The translations under genes and the position numbers were made by a program. A stretch of DNA of 64,000 bases. Origin: Hawksworthiomyces lignivorus (lineage: Eukaryota > Ascomycota > Sordariomycetes > Ophiostomatales > Ophiostomataceae). Positions 1 through 10,762 of the stretch are shown here, piece after piece (position 1 is the stretch's first letter; each line of letters begins with the position of its first letter). The notes beneath the pieces were generated by a model. The model had not been told where the DNA came from and did no database searches. It saw only the letters and a list, made by a program, of their open reading frames with translations. The stretch lies in contig NTMA01000023.1 of NCBI GenBank assembly GCA_002917075.1, forward strand, positions 124,001 to 188,000, written 5' to 3'.

Positions 1-694
1 TAGGGGGATGGCGTTCCCCCTCTTTCTTATTTTTAAACCGGACCATACAGTTTGGACAGTAGTCGTTGTTTCCATTGCAATGTTTTCGCTTGATGTGTTG
101 TTTGACATGCGTAACGGTGTATAACTTAAAGTGGAAACAATCTCGGTGCAGAATACTGTCTTTCTTGTAGTATGGACAGGCGAAGTAAGGCGAAGGATTA
201 CTCCGCTCGTGGACACCATCACCGTCGCCGCTAATATGTCCGCTATCTCCACTCCTTCTGCCGTGTCTCTCGTCGCTGCCGAATTCTCGGCGTTGTTTCT
301 TTCTTGTTTTGGTTTCACTCTCATCGCTGTCAAATTCCTGTCGTATTTTCTTTCTTGCTTTGTTTTCACTCTCTGGGATTCCAATTTTCTGGCTGGAGGC
401 CGTCGGAGCTGTTGAATGTTGATTCTCGTTACCGAATGGGACAATAGGCGTCGGCAAAGTGCAAGGCAGGGACGACAATGGTTGAGGCAGGACTGGGGCG
501 CTGAAGTCCCATGAAGGGTCGTCATTTTGAGTTACGAAATCATTCTGGAAAGTCTGATCCGGCTCACTATCGGCTCTGCGACCCCGCGAGATAAAATTCT
601 GATGGCCATTGAATCTAAAATGACCAGTGTTATGGGCTACAGGCCCGGTACTAGAGAGTCTGTCAGGTCGAGCCAAGTGTGGAGTGTCACCAGG
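1..694 (-). CDS. C2H2-like zinc-finger protein, 3' part, runs off left edge
   Basis: A frame stays open for about 230 codons on the minus strand down to base 1. It has no in-frame ATG near its 5' end, so the start must lie in an upstream exon. A convincing 3' splice site precedes it: branch-like CTAAC, then GCAG ending at 695. The first part is polar and low-complexity, with two K/R-rich copies around KARKKIRQEF and KTRKKQRREF that may be nuclear-localisation signals. The end reads PYFACPYYKKD, then DCFHFKLYTVTHVKQHIKRK, then YCPNCMVRFKNKKEGERH. This Cys/His layout is a divergent C2H2-like domain seen in many uncharacterised ascomycete proteins, usually beginning FACP and followed by VKQH..R.H. 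The function is unknown; DNA binding is an inference. The C-terminus lies outside the window. Confidence 0.6.
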
Positions 695-3090
695 CTGCAC
701 AAAGCAGTTAGTTCAATAATTTCAAAGATTTGTCCTTTCACGTAAGCTTTTTTATAAAGTCAAAAGGGTAGAGAAAGAAGACGACATTTTAGCAAGAGGC
801 ATATTCATCATGTTCATAGAGCTCACCATCTTTCATAGCGTGTAGTCCGGCCAATGAAGAATTCTTGCATAAAACAAGAGTGTATTAGCTCCTATTTGCG
901 ACTAAGTTGGTCGACTCTAATTTTGTAATAAGAATGCAAAATCTTGGAGCTGTGGCATCAGCAACGGCAGAGGACACGACTTAAAGTGGCAAGTCTAATG
1001 AAAGGCTGCTTCCGATCCGGAAACTGCAGAACAACTCGTATCAGTGCTCTCGTGGATGGGACGAAATAGGCGGAGAGAAACGTGACAAAGGGCTTGCTCA
1101 ACGGCGAAATGCTTTTGAGAAATATGACAGAATGGCCAACAACTAGGTTTGAATAACCCACAGGTGAGGATGTATGATATATACGTGATGGACAAGTAAG
1201 AATGGGAGGGGCGCGGGAAAAAAAGAGATGTTGAACGAATGAGAAAAGAAGGGATATGAGAGAAAATCAAAAAGAAGAAAGCCGGGGAAGGTTGGAAAGA
1301 AAAAAAACCACGAAAGCCATGCTTTTTGGCTATCTTTTTATGTGTAACAAAAAACACAACCGTGAAATCCAGCGTCGGTGGTAAGAACAATACAAACGAG
1401 GCGGTTTGACCGTCCAAAATGAGTTGGCACCAGCGATGCGGATCATGCCATTCATTATTACTTGTCTCTTTGTGCCTTTTTTTAGAGCCCTTAGTTTGGT
1501 CCCGGTACAATTTCAGCTTTCAGCGACTCAAGGAACCTGACATCTGCTAAATTAACAAATGTGATGGTAAGAGAACGCCGAATGCTATGGGTACTACTAT
1601 GATGGCAGACACACTTGAGATTTCAACAGTTGGCACGTAAAATCCTTCACGGCGGTGATGGGGAGAATTTAATAAATCAATTGTGTTTCTTTGATGATTG
1701 CAGTCTTTTAAGGATATCATTGTTGATTAAAGTTGAAGTATATATCGTCATCAGCCGGTCTTTTATTCAGCATGTTCAATCGAAGGCCTCTTCAGTCTTG
1801 ACCAAAAAACAGAGAGAGCAATGCAAGAAACTATTAAGCATACAGCCATTCCTTCCTGTCCTGAACGTCGACGGGTTTTTTAGTCAAATCTTTAGGATAA
1901 CTATGCCAGAGAGTTCGAAGTAAGTATACTTTCAGGGTTTGTTGTTAGCGAGACAGCGAAAATTCAAGCCACTGGACCGTGGCGGTGTGTGTCTCGCATG
2001 AACCCATACTGCACCAGCTAATCGCTAAAATTGCAAGATTTCAGCAAAGCCCAGATTCCCTGGGCAACATTCGCATCCAGTCCTGGCTGGCCGACTGCGG
2101 CCTCAATATTCAGGGCAAGTCGCTAGTTGGTAACACACACGACACAGCCCCTGTCCACCATGACTGCCAGCAAGGAGCGAGGGGGGGTGGGGGGGAGCAA
2201 TGAGCTGAAAAAATTTTCAAAGTATTAAACCAGGATGGAAAAGAATGGAAATGGATGGAATAGAATGGAAGCAACAATGATCAAGAGGACCTGTATCCAA
2301 AATGGGTTGCTCTAAGGTCTTCAAAGTTTCGCTAAATTGTTTTCTAAAAACTCACGCCAACACAGTTGTGAAGTTATATGCCCAGAAATAGTTTTGGCGC
2401 CTCTGTAAATTACCTTCTACTGAATGATCGTACAGGACGGGAGGTTCCCTTGTCATCTTTTTTTTTTTTTAGTGATGAAGAATAAAATGTATTTTGAGCC
2501 TTCAATATTACGTTTGAGACTTTAGAATAGACACTTGCCTACGTTGTTTCTGATAAGTGACTACCTAGCCGCGAGTTACATGTTCTGGTATTTGGGTTAA
2601 ACTAATATAGCATTTGCGAAATAAGAGATTTAAATAATAATTAGCGGAGACGTACAACTATCATATAGAACTTATCGAGACTAATTAACCTGTTGTCTAG
2701 TTTTATCCTCTCCTGCCACTCCCTTGTTGTGATTAATCGTATTCGTCCGACCCATACCAGTCAAACATACTATCGTGGAGAGACGGACATTGCTGGTAGG
2801 CCGATGAAGCAAACAACGGAACTCCAAATCAGTTGTCCAGTGCTTGGGAAGAGAGCATGGTAGAGGAATAATCTTCTGGAGTAAAACTCACAGGCTCAAC
2901 GATGCCCTTTAGATTACTCGGTGCAGCTGGCGCCACCTCCTGGTCAGGTCACTTTTTTTGACGCGTTCCAGTTGTTTACACCCAAATTGGGCGTAATCAA
3001 TGAACGTCTATAAAAAAGTGACTTCAGTCGGAGGTATGATACTTTTTATCACTACTCTTCCTCTTCCTTACTTACCAGAAAACCAATAAC
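695..3090. other. Intergenic, no supported gene
   Basis: The first 100 bp probably hold the intron and leader of the left-edge gene. The rest is AT-rich with only short unconvincing ORFs. It contains a G-run near 2184-2196, a degenerate GGAATG-type pentamer stretch at about 2232-2272, and a T-run at 2459-2470. No tRNA or second transposon arm was recognised. Confidence 0.5.
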
Positions 3091-3093
3091 ATC

Positions 3094-3118
3094 ACACACA
3101 CACACACACACACACACT
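3094..3118. repeat. (CA)n microsatellite
   Basis: About 12 CA units lie directly upstream of the transposase start. They are followed by a short diverged ATTAATCACTATTAACCACC-like run that reaches to the ATG. Confidence 0.9.
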
Positions 3119-3151
3119 ATTAATCACTATTAACCACCACTAATCACCACT

Positions 3152-4180
3152 ATGACGGCACAGCTTCGCCTAGCTCAAAAAGCCTACGTGAGACATCTCT
3201 ATCATGGCCTTCATCTCACGAAAGCTGTTGTTGTCAGCGCTCTCACTGGACATTCTTTTCAACAAGTCAAGCGAGCGCTACATATTAGAGAGTTAAAGAA
3301 GCGTAGTAGGTACCCAAAGCTTACCCAAACAGAGACTGAAGAATTGATTGACTTCGTGAAATCCTCGAAAGAAGTCAGACGTATGTCCTACAATATGTTA
3401 TCGCAAGAACTTTCCAATGGTCATTATGGTTTATATACGCTCAAACCAACGCTGGAGCGTAACGGCTATCATCGCTACATCGCTACACGAAAACTACTAA
3501 TCTCAGAAATTAACCGTCGGAAGCATTTAGCTTTTGCACAAGAACATCTAGTGTGAACGCTCCAACAATGGGATTCGATTATTTGGAGTGATGGGACACG
3601 GGCTACTAGTTGGAATCATCGTAAAATCTATGTCACCCGACGTCCAGGTGAAGAATACGACGAGGCCTGTGTCATCTCCCGAGGTAACAAACCAATCGAT
3701 TGATTCTTCTGTGGTTGTTTTTCTAGGGCAAGTGGCAAAGGTCCTGGTATTTTCTGGCAAAAATCTTGGGGTTCTACAACAGGACAGGCCTATCGTAAGC
3801 ATATTATTCCCGAGCTTAGTCGTTGGATTTACATTATTCGTGAAGAAGATGGCGTGGCACCTATTTTCATGCACGACAACGCTTCATCGCACTCATAAAT
3901 AGCTACTCGTAAAGACCTCATAAGCCGCGGGATCCCAATACTGACTTAGCCTCCTACAAGCCCTGATTTAAACCCAATTGAGAAGTGTTGGGACTGGATG
4001 AAGAATTATATATCCCAATACCTCGTTAACTATAGAAGAGTCAGCCATGAAGAGCTTCAAGAATGGATTCAAGAGGCCTGGGATGCACTGCCTGCTAGCT
4101 TCTGGCAGCACGAATTAGAGCTCATGCCACAGAAGCTACAGGCTGCAATCGAAGCAAATGGGGGCATCACAAGATTCTAG
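3152..4180 (+). pseudogene. Tc1/mariner DD34E transposase relic with four in-frame stops
   Basis: One reading frame of 343 codons, without any indel, encodes a Tc1-type transposase. The N-terminal ~110 residues form the helix-turn-helix DNA-binding part. The DDE core follows, with the first Asp in IIWSDGT, the second in MHDNASSH, and the acidic third residue in SPDLNPIEKCWDW. There are 34 residues between the second Asp and the Glu, the classic Tc1 DD34E spacing. Four stops interrupt it: TGA 3554-3556, TGA 3701-3703, TAA 3896-3898 and TAG 3947-3949. Three sit where Tc1 proteins have Trp, and all four fit C:G-to-T:A transitions, as expected from repeat-induced point mutation. No terminal inverted repeats were found. 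The 3' end abuts carrier-gene sequence directly. It cannot make active transposase. Confidence 0.9.
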
Positions 4181-4183
4181 TAG

Positions 4184-4771
4184 CCCTTTGCCGACATCGC
4201 CCTGTGCCCGCTCGAGGCCACGCGCATCCGCCTCGTGTCGCAGCGGGGGTTCGTCTCAGGCCTCGCCTCTGGGTTTTTGAGGCTCGCCCGCGAGGAGGAC
4301 TTCCGCGGCTTCTACGGGGAGTTCGTGCCCCTGCTCTTCAAACTGGTACTCTACGCCGTTGGCCAGTTCTCCGTCCACCAGGCCGCCAACAATGTTATCT
4401 ACCGTGCCATGGGGCCTAAGCGGAAAGCCCGCCTCACTCATCTGCAGGCCACCGGCGTCGAGCTGACCTTGGGCATCGTCGCTGCCGCCGCCGCCGCCGT
4501 GCTCTCCCACCTGGTCGACATCCTGTTCTCCGCCATGAACAAGGGCGCCGGCGACCCCGGCCAGGGCGTCGTCGTCGCCCGCATGGCCCGCCTCGCCGCC
4601 TCGTTTGGCCACAAGCGCCTGCTGCTCACCGGCCGAGGCCCCCGTGTCGTCATGACCTGCGGCCTCGTCGCCAGCCAGTTTGTCATCTACGCCCAGTGCA
4701 AGGCGCTCGTCGGCGCGCCGCCGGGCATCGAGATTCACAAGGAAGAGAATCTGGCAAAGTCACTTGGCTAG
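4184..4771 (+). pseudogene. Mitochondrial phosphate carrier (Mir1/Pic2 type), C-terminal remnant
   Basis: The 195 codons match the C-terminal two thirds of a mitochondrial phosphate carrier, an inner-membrane protein of the SLC25 family that imports phosphate. The frame opens FADIALCPLEATRIRLVS, holding the carrier signature PxExxR near residues 9-14, and continues through typical carrier helices to GIEIHKEENLAKSLG. Full-length carriers have about 300-350 residues, so the first repeat and about half of the second are missing. The third-repeat signature, normally PAD, reads HLVDIL and lacks its Pro. The frame has no ATG and is preceded at once by TAG (4181-4183), three bases after the transposase stop. 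It is most likely a dead 5'-truncated, diverged paralogue, although the remaining frame is open and GC-rich. Confidence 0.85.
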
Positions 4772-5138
4772 ACGAAATTAGACGATTAGACGAGACGGGT
4801 GGGCGGGCAGAGAGGGGGGGTCAGGGCTGTCATGGTTTGCTAACTACGGGGTTTGTGGCGCGGCGTACTTTCTGGGGGCCTGCGTATGGATACTAGATGA
4901 TTTGGATAGCACTATAGAGTGTCTGCGCAGCTACATAACATATGAATGGAGGTATACAAGCTGAAGTAACAATGTTAACTTAATATATTGAAGTTTGCAA
5001 AAAATTCGCTTTTCTTGTTACTATTCTCTTTTGGTGCAATGGACGGAACTCTGATTGCGTTGGCTTCCTATAACTCTGATGGCAAACTGCCAAGTCTCGG
5101 AAACAAATACGACTGCATTTAGTTCACCGTCCTCGCAG
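4772..5138. other. Intergenic between carrier remnant and minus-strand remnant
   Basis: No gene seen. This is probably former 3' flank of the carrier gene, becoming AT-rich after about 4900. Confidence 0.4.
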
Positions 5139-5438
5139 CTAGAGCGCCCCCGCCATATCTGCATCATCGATGTCCTGTGCCTCCGCGTGATATGACCGTG
5201 GAGGTAGAACAGACGGCAAGGGTTCGCCGAAAACCACAGTTGGCTTCTTCTCTCGTTTTTCAGTAGCTGTCTTTTACCGCGTTGTCCTTTCCCGCTTCAC
5301 ATCGGCTTTTGCTCTATCTTTGGCGGTAGCACAGCTGCGTGGGCGACCGCGCATCAAAGGGCGGTCTTCGATATTCTGTTGTTCTATGTGAGAAAATTGT
5401 GAATAATACAGCCATTTACACGCGTTAGGTATCTGTAA
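5139..5438 (-). pseudogene. C-terminal coding remnant, possibly mobile-element derived
   Basis: On the minus strand a coherent, polar protein tail can be read with one internal TAA (5274-5276). It passes through NIEDRPLMRGRPRS, then ATAKDRAKADVKRERTTR, the stop, KTATEKREKKPTVVFGEPLP, and ends DIDDADMAGAL before TAG at 5139. The RGRPR..ATA(E/K)..AKA pattern resembles basic tails found in several fungal transposon-encoded proteins, but the family is not identified. The stop fits CAA-to-TAA. The 5' side is lost or intronic beyond 5438. Confidence 0.35.
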
Positions 5439-6186
5439 CAAAGATTAGAGATTCCATAGGCAATTTTAGTAGAGTTAGATAGATAAATACGGCCAAGTCG
5501 TAGACTTACAGTGGGACATGACGCGCTCTCTAGAAAAGCATCACGATTAGGTCGCCATGGATAGGAAATTAAAAGAAAGGCCCCTGATTATTTGCCTAGG
5601 TGATGACATTCGTTATGACCGTGGTCGTGGATAGAATCGTCCACCTTCCATGGCCACGGTCGTAGAGACAATTTCTGCAGCCGCGCCAAGGAATCACCAT
5701 ATTATGCAACCGTAGTCAAAAAGCTTCACGCCGTTGAGCGGAGTCATAGTCAGTTTGAATTTAATTTAGCTCCGTTTTGGAGGTGACGTCGGAGGCGTGA
5801 TTTTCCTAATGGTTTAGGTGGGTGGTTTGGATGGTCCGGTGGCTCCAAGAGGCGACTGAAGCGGAATGGTCAATGTGGCCCGGAAATATCACCATAACAG
5901 CCCCAGAAGCGAATGCCGAGGTTTACTCGATGCAAACGTCCATCTCTGGGCTCGCTGCGAAGATCTGATCTTTGAGGACACGCAACCCGACACGCCGGTA
6001 TATGACTGGATGGTCTGAGACCCTCCTCAGCATCAGAGCAGTAGCCCCTACTCCACGCATTCCATGTTCACACGCAGAGGTAAGCCGGAACATAATCAGT
6101 GGCTCTAGGATAATCCGCGTTCCTCCGTCTCGTGCATGTCTGTAATAGGCCTACGGTCAGAAGCAGGACTTGTTGTGCGGCGTCAG
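5439..6186. other. Intergenic, downstream of HET gene
   Basis: No ORF is supported. An imperfect inverted repeat around 5618-5667 pairs TATGACCGTGGTCGTGG with CCATGGCCACGGTCGTA. The right part is presumably 3' UTR of the minus-strand HET gene. Confidence 0.4.
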
Positions 6187-8451
6187 CTAGGATACAAAGG
6201 GGGAACTCAACTCCAATTCCTCATCGTCCAGTTCCTCCTCATTCCGGGCCCCGTCGTAGAAATATTTGGAGTGCTCATCACTAGAATCAAACCCTTTCAC
6301 CCTTTCTAAGGTCTCCATGCCACTGTCGACCTTGGTAGTTCTCCTCCATTCCCATCTCGTACGAGAAATGTCATGGCAAATCTCGACGTCCTGGCTTGAC
6401 CGCGAACAACTCGGGTTGTCCCAATCGTCATGATAAACTTGAATAGTCACTACATAGGGGTCGTTGCCCCGAGTTTCCTTGGACATCCTGAATCGAAACG
6501 CGACGGCTCGACCCCGGAGGACTATCTGCCCGGAAGCAATGTCTCCGTAAGGATCAGATCCTACGGGCGTGGTTGCGGCAGTGACAACCTCAAACTCGGT
6601 TTTGCCTGCGTGCTGGGCCGCCACATACCGGATGCGACCAGCCAGGGAAGCCCAGGTGAAAGATGGTGCTACATTGCCGAGTTGAGGGCCCTTGCCCTTG
6701 GGATTGGAAAGCTTCGTTCGGACAGCGATAGTGCCGTCCCTCCCCCTCGCCGACTGCGGCACCCACATGAGACCTCGTTCAAGTTGCTCGAGCCACAATC
6801 CGCCCACGTACGTCCAGTCTGGCCGCTTGGACTGGAATATCCGAGCGAGGGAGCCCAGTGCCGGAAGCACGTCGTCCTGGTGGGTGAAGAAGGTCCTGGT
6901 GTAGATTTCAACGAGCATCTCCCAAGCCTGCATCAATCGGACATCAGGGTCTGTGGCGATGCGCTCTTGGGTCGCCTGTCTGGTTCTCCCGGACTCGCCA
7001 AAGACCAAATCACGCAGTTTTTCCGCCCTATACATATCGTTGCGGCTAAAGGAATCTTGCGTCATCATCAGGCTCACGAGCGGCTTAATCGACTTGTTGT
7101 TCAGCGTCTTCATACCGGAGCACTCGCAGCGGAAGCCAGCGTTGCACTCCAAGACGATCTCGTACCGCTTAAAGTGCAGGACTCGCTTTGACAGGAGGCG
7201 TTCTTGGAAGCACCAGCCTCGAAGCTGCAGCGGGTTGAGGTACTTTTGATCCATGTCGTTGGCGCGCAGTAGCCAAGAATGATCGGGAGTGTCGCCGTAA
7301 TGAGGGAACTTGTCGTTGAACCTGTCCAGGTTGTAGTCTCGCACCGTGAAGCGAACCATTCTGTCGCTCTTGTCGGCTGCAGTGAACTGGCTTTCGGCAA
7401 AGCGAGGGAAGAGGAACCCGTGCACGTCTGCGGCGGCGTCGGTAGCCGAGATGGTGACATACGCCGACTCGTATATGGCGCCCATCTTGGCGGCCTCGCG
7501 CTCCCAGTCGGCGCCGTCATCCTGAACGATGCAGAGGGCGTCTATCCAGACGTACTGCACAAAAAGGCCCCGCGAGACGGTGCAGGCGTCGCGGAAGGAG
7601 AGCGGCAGCTCCTCCCACGCAAACGTGACCTCGCCCTCGCTCTCGCCCTCGACGTGGCTCTTGAGCAGCCGCTTCAGCGGCTCGACTCCCCAGCAGTGTG
7701 ACAGTGCCGCGTATTCGACGCCTGGTGGTGCCTTGACAATCTTGACCGGCTTGCCGTCCTCTTCGGGAATCTCGACCAGCCGATTCGGCCTGACCGGTGT
7801 CGCTGACAAGCGACACTCGCGGTGGTTGCAAATGCATTCGTTGATGGCCATTGTGATGTCGTCGTAGAACGTCGGGTCTCGGCCATCCGCGAACCGCGTT
7901 CTTCCGTTCTTCGTCGCGTGCGGGAAACCACAGGCCATGGCCGGCTCGCCGTGGCCCGGGAAGATCTCCAGATACTTGGGCGGAAGCACCGTGAACATGG
8001 CCACCGAGACGGGGAGGAACTTCAGCATCACTTCGTCTTCTGGTCCCGGAGAGCCGAGGTAGTACAACGCCTGGGCCAGGACCTCGCACCTCTTGCAGCC
8101 CTTCTCTACCGCGGCTCGGATGTCCTTGACCCGCGGCTGCTTGTTCCACAGGGCGTACCTCTCCGAGAAGGCAGTCTGCACTTGGTGAGTGGCAGTCCTG
8201 ACATCGAAATTGTCACAGGAGCGGCAGACCTCCCCTCCTGCAATCCATGTGGTGATACGGGGCTGTCGAGGGTCTCTGACAAGTCCCCCAAGCCAATCCC
8301 TGAGGCTAGCAGATTGGCCGCCATATCGTGCGGACCTCTTCCACTCCCAGTCCAGCATCGAATTCTCATTCTCATTTTCGCTGAAGCCGAAACCTTGTGG
8401 TTCAGGGCCAGGATCGCCTGGACTGTGCAGTTTCCCGAAAAACTCTTCCAT
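6187..8451 (-). CDS. HET-domain (heterokaryon incompatibility) protein
   Basis: Single-exon gene of 754 aa. The N-terminal region carries paired cysteines (CRSCDNF and, ~65 residues on, GCKRC), as in many fungal HET proteins. The HET domain (roughly 247-395) shows all hallmark blocks: YAALSHCWG, LPLSFRDAC, YVWIDALCIVQDD, then WEREAAKMGAIYESAYVTIS. The C-terminal 350 residues are typical of the family and end in an acidic tail. HET proteins trigger programmed cell death when incompatible hyphae fuse; whether this one is a live incompatibility factor is inference. I chose the ATG at 8451 (MEEFFGKL). The frame is open to an upstream ATG at 8571, but the extra 40 residues look like leader rather than protein. 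No breaks were seen, unlike its neighbours. Confidence 0.9.
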   Translation of the reverse strand: MEEFFGKLHSPGDPGPEPQGFGFSENENENSMLDWEWKRSARYGGQSASLRDWLGGLVRDPRQPRITTWIAGGEVCRSCDNFDVRTATHQVQTAFSERYALWNKQPRVKDIRAAVEKGCKRCEVLAQALYYLGSPGPEDEVMLKFLPVSVAMFTVLPPKYLEIFPGHGEPAMACGFPHATKNGRTRFADGRDPTFYDDITMAINECICNHRECRLSATPVRPNRLVEIPEEDGKPVKIVKAPPGVEYAALSHCWGVEPLKRLLKSHVEGESEGEVTFAWEELPLSFRDACTVSRGLFVQYVWIDALCIVQDDGADWEREAAKMGAIYESAYVTISATDAAADVHGFLFPRFAESQFTAADKSDRMVRFTVRDYNLDRFNDKFPHYGDTPDHSWLLRANDMDQKYLNPLQLRGWCFQERLLSKRVLHFKRYEIVLECNAGFRCECSGMKTLNNKSIKPLVSLMMTQDSFSRNDMYRAEKLRDLVFGESGRTRQATQERIATDPDVRLMQAWEMLVEIYTRTFFTHQDDVLPALGSLARIFQSKRPDWTYVGGLWLEQLERGLMWVPQSARGRDGTIAVRTKLSNPKGKGPQLGNVAPSFTWASLAGRIRYVAAQHAGKTEFEVVTAATTPVGSDPYGDIASGQIVLRGRAVAFRFRMSKETRGNDPYVVTIQVYHDDWDNPSCSRSSQDVEICHDISRTRWEWRRTTKVDSGMETLERVKGFDSSDEHSKYFYDGARNEEELDDEELELSSPFVS

Positions 8452-8639
8452 TGAGAGATTGGATTCCTGGCGCAGATTCAGACCGGGAGTTGGTATACAG
8501 AGGAGGGAGGGGCGAAGACCAGGCTGTGCGGGAACGAAGCTTATAATTGTTATCAGGAGAGTCACAATCAAGGCGCCGGGTTTCAGCCACTGGGCAGTTT
8601 GGTACGGCGGCTGAAACAGCAGGTATCCCCTCGAGCGCC

Positions 8640-10719
8640 AAAATAGGACTTTTTTAAAGTTTGGCTACATGATTGGTTAATAACCCTGTGGATAGCCATA
8701 AATACATAAAATACTGTACGATTACATTTAAATAGTAGTCTTTTAAGCAGTATCGATGTACCTAAGAGTCATGAGAGTCCCACAGAAAAGATCATAATTT
8801 AGTGCTCAAGAGGATAGGTACATTTTTTATAAGTCTTTTATTGGCATCACACTCTCCCCCAGGTTTAGACCAATATTAGGTTTAAGCTGTCATACACTTT
8901 TTTCTCAGACATTTTCGTGGGAAATTCAACGCCCGTATCGTCTATATTCCTGTGTAGAGTAGTTGTTTGAAAACTCATCTGTCCAAGCCATATTGTATAC
9001 CATCTCAGACATTCCGTAGGAACTTCAGAACCTCAATCATCTATAATTTTGTGTAATTATTGCTTGAAATTTTTATTTCGGTCGGTAATCGAACCGTAGT
9101 TGTTGGGTCAAACTGTTAGTATGGGTGGTAATTATTAGTTGTACACTTCGATAGTCTATAGTTATCATTTAGCGGAATTTTAGCAGAAGTTTTAGGCGTA
9201 TTGGTTAAAATTCACTTAACTAATAGAATCTCCCAGGCCTATAACTGTCGAGTTCAACCATTAGGTCACTGTACTAGTATAAAAAGGATTAATACTCTTA
9301 GACATTTGTAATAGTAATTTATAACTTAATATATGGTAACTTGTTATGTTTATTTTATTTTAGTATCTGTGCTTTTATTTTGTTGTTTTTGACCGTTCTT
9401 TGGATGGTGGTTATATTAAGTTTTTTTTAGTTCGATTTGTAATACTAATTACTAAGACTACTACAACTGTTTATAGCTTGAGCAAGGAGGTATTATATCT
9501 ACTCTTTAGTTGTTTAGGAATCTTTACTGCCAGTAGAGTCAATTGTGTATTCTCTGTCTGTTTGTAGGTTGAGGATTTGGTTAGTTCGTGATTGTCTTGA
9601 GACTGGGTTCGCTTTTAGTCTTCGGCCAAAGGGCCGATCTCATGACTCTATTAATTTGCCTTCAATTGACATGAAAATGGTCTCGTTCAATAAGTTGATT
9701 TCTAATTAGAAGGCTTTGCCTCTCTTTTCTATAATTAAGTGCCTATCTCCTCTATCTCTTAAGAAAAAGCCGAAAAGTCTAGCACTATTCTTTTATGCTT
9801 GCTACTGCAGTGACTACTGGCAGAACTCTACGGCCAGTAAACCTCGTTTATCAAGAGTTGCCAACCTTCTTGTGGTTACAGGCGTCCCTCTCAACCACAA
9901 CTTAGTGGTAATTAGATAACTATAAATATTCTTGCAAGTAAACATGATTTTTTATTATTAAAACATTATACATTGTTTCATAACTTCAACTTTGACTTTT
10001 TTCTTTAACTGTCCATCTATATATTTATTTGTTTATTAATACGAAAAATATCCACAGTATATAATAAGTCAATCAACTCATCAAAGCCATAGACTTTTTG
10101 ACTTTGGGGGGAATTGTAGTGAAATTCTTCCATTCCCATGCATTGTAAAATCGATGTATTTTGTTCCATATAAAACTAAAAGTTATCTTCCCATTCTCTT
10201 TATCAAGAACTCTTGTTAACCCCTGCCACACCGTCTCGACAAAATACGTTATAGTTCGCATCTTTCTTGGATCTGATCCTGGATATTTTTCTAGGTAGCT
10301 TTTTTGTTTTTCTTAGTTAGCTGTTACTCTTGGACCAAGAAAGATAAGTAAAATACAGACTCACACATTCTACAACTAAAGGTCATGATCGTATGCCTTT
10401 TAGCTGCTTTCTTTCAACTCTCTCTAGAAAGGGTTAGAATCAATTGTTGACCGATCAGGGAGCCCATTCTCTATTGCGCGGGAAATGATATCTTTTGGAC
10501 CTGTGGCCCTGCTGCGAGATAACTTGAGAGAACCCATAATGTAGAGGATATTTTTTCAGAACTAGATGAATTTGGAGATAGTACAGAATGTAGAGACGAG
10601 GGGAGAGGTCCTAGATGGAGTGTGAAAAGACACCATACTTATAAAAATGTGTAGGAGAAGTGTCTCTGTAGCTGTTGGTTAAGCACATCTTCATTCTCAC
10701 CCTCTTTTTTTCTCATTCT

Positions 10720-10720
<1 letters not shown>
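8640..10720. mobile_element. AT-rich RIP-like repeat block, possible LTR-retroelement debris
   Basis: Strongly AT-rich and stop-laden in every frame, in sharp contrast to the flanking genes. On the minus strand near 8853-8866 it reads CCTGGGGGAGAGTGTGATG, which resembles a retrotransposon polypurine tract followed by an LTR starting TG. Two diverged tandem copies of about 70 bp start at CTCAGACATT (about 8906-8975 and 9004-9070). Another short inverted pair, CAACCTTCTTGTGG / CCACAACTTAGTGG, lies near 9865-9915. No reverse transcriptase, integrase or gag frame could be read. The block ends at the homopolymer run at 10721. Its mobile-element nature is an inference. Confidence 0.4.

Positions 10721-10762
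<42 letters not shown>
10721..10762. repeat. T28-A14 homopolymer block
   Basis: A run of 28 T is followed at once by 14 A, so the two can fold back on themselves. It marks the right end of the AT-rich block. Exact lengths may be affected by sequencing error. Confidence 0.85.

Noticed and set aside
995..1510. 171-codon minus-strand ORF
   Set aside because: Phe/Ser-rich translation of AT-rich DNA with no motif; probably fortuitous.
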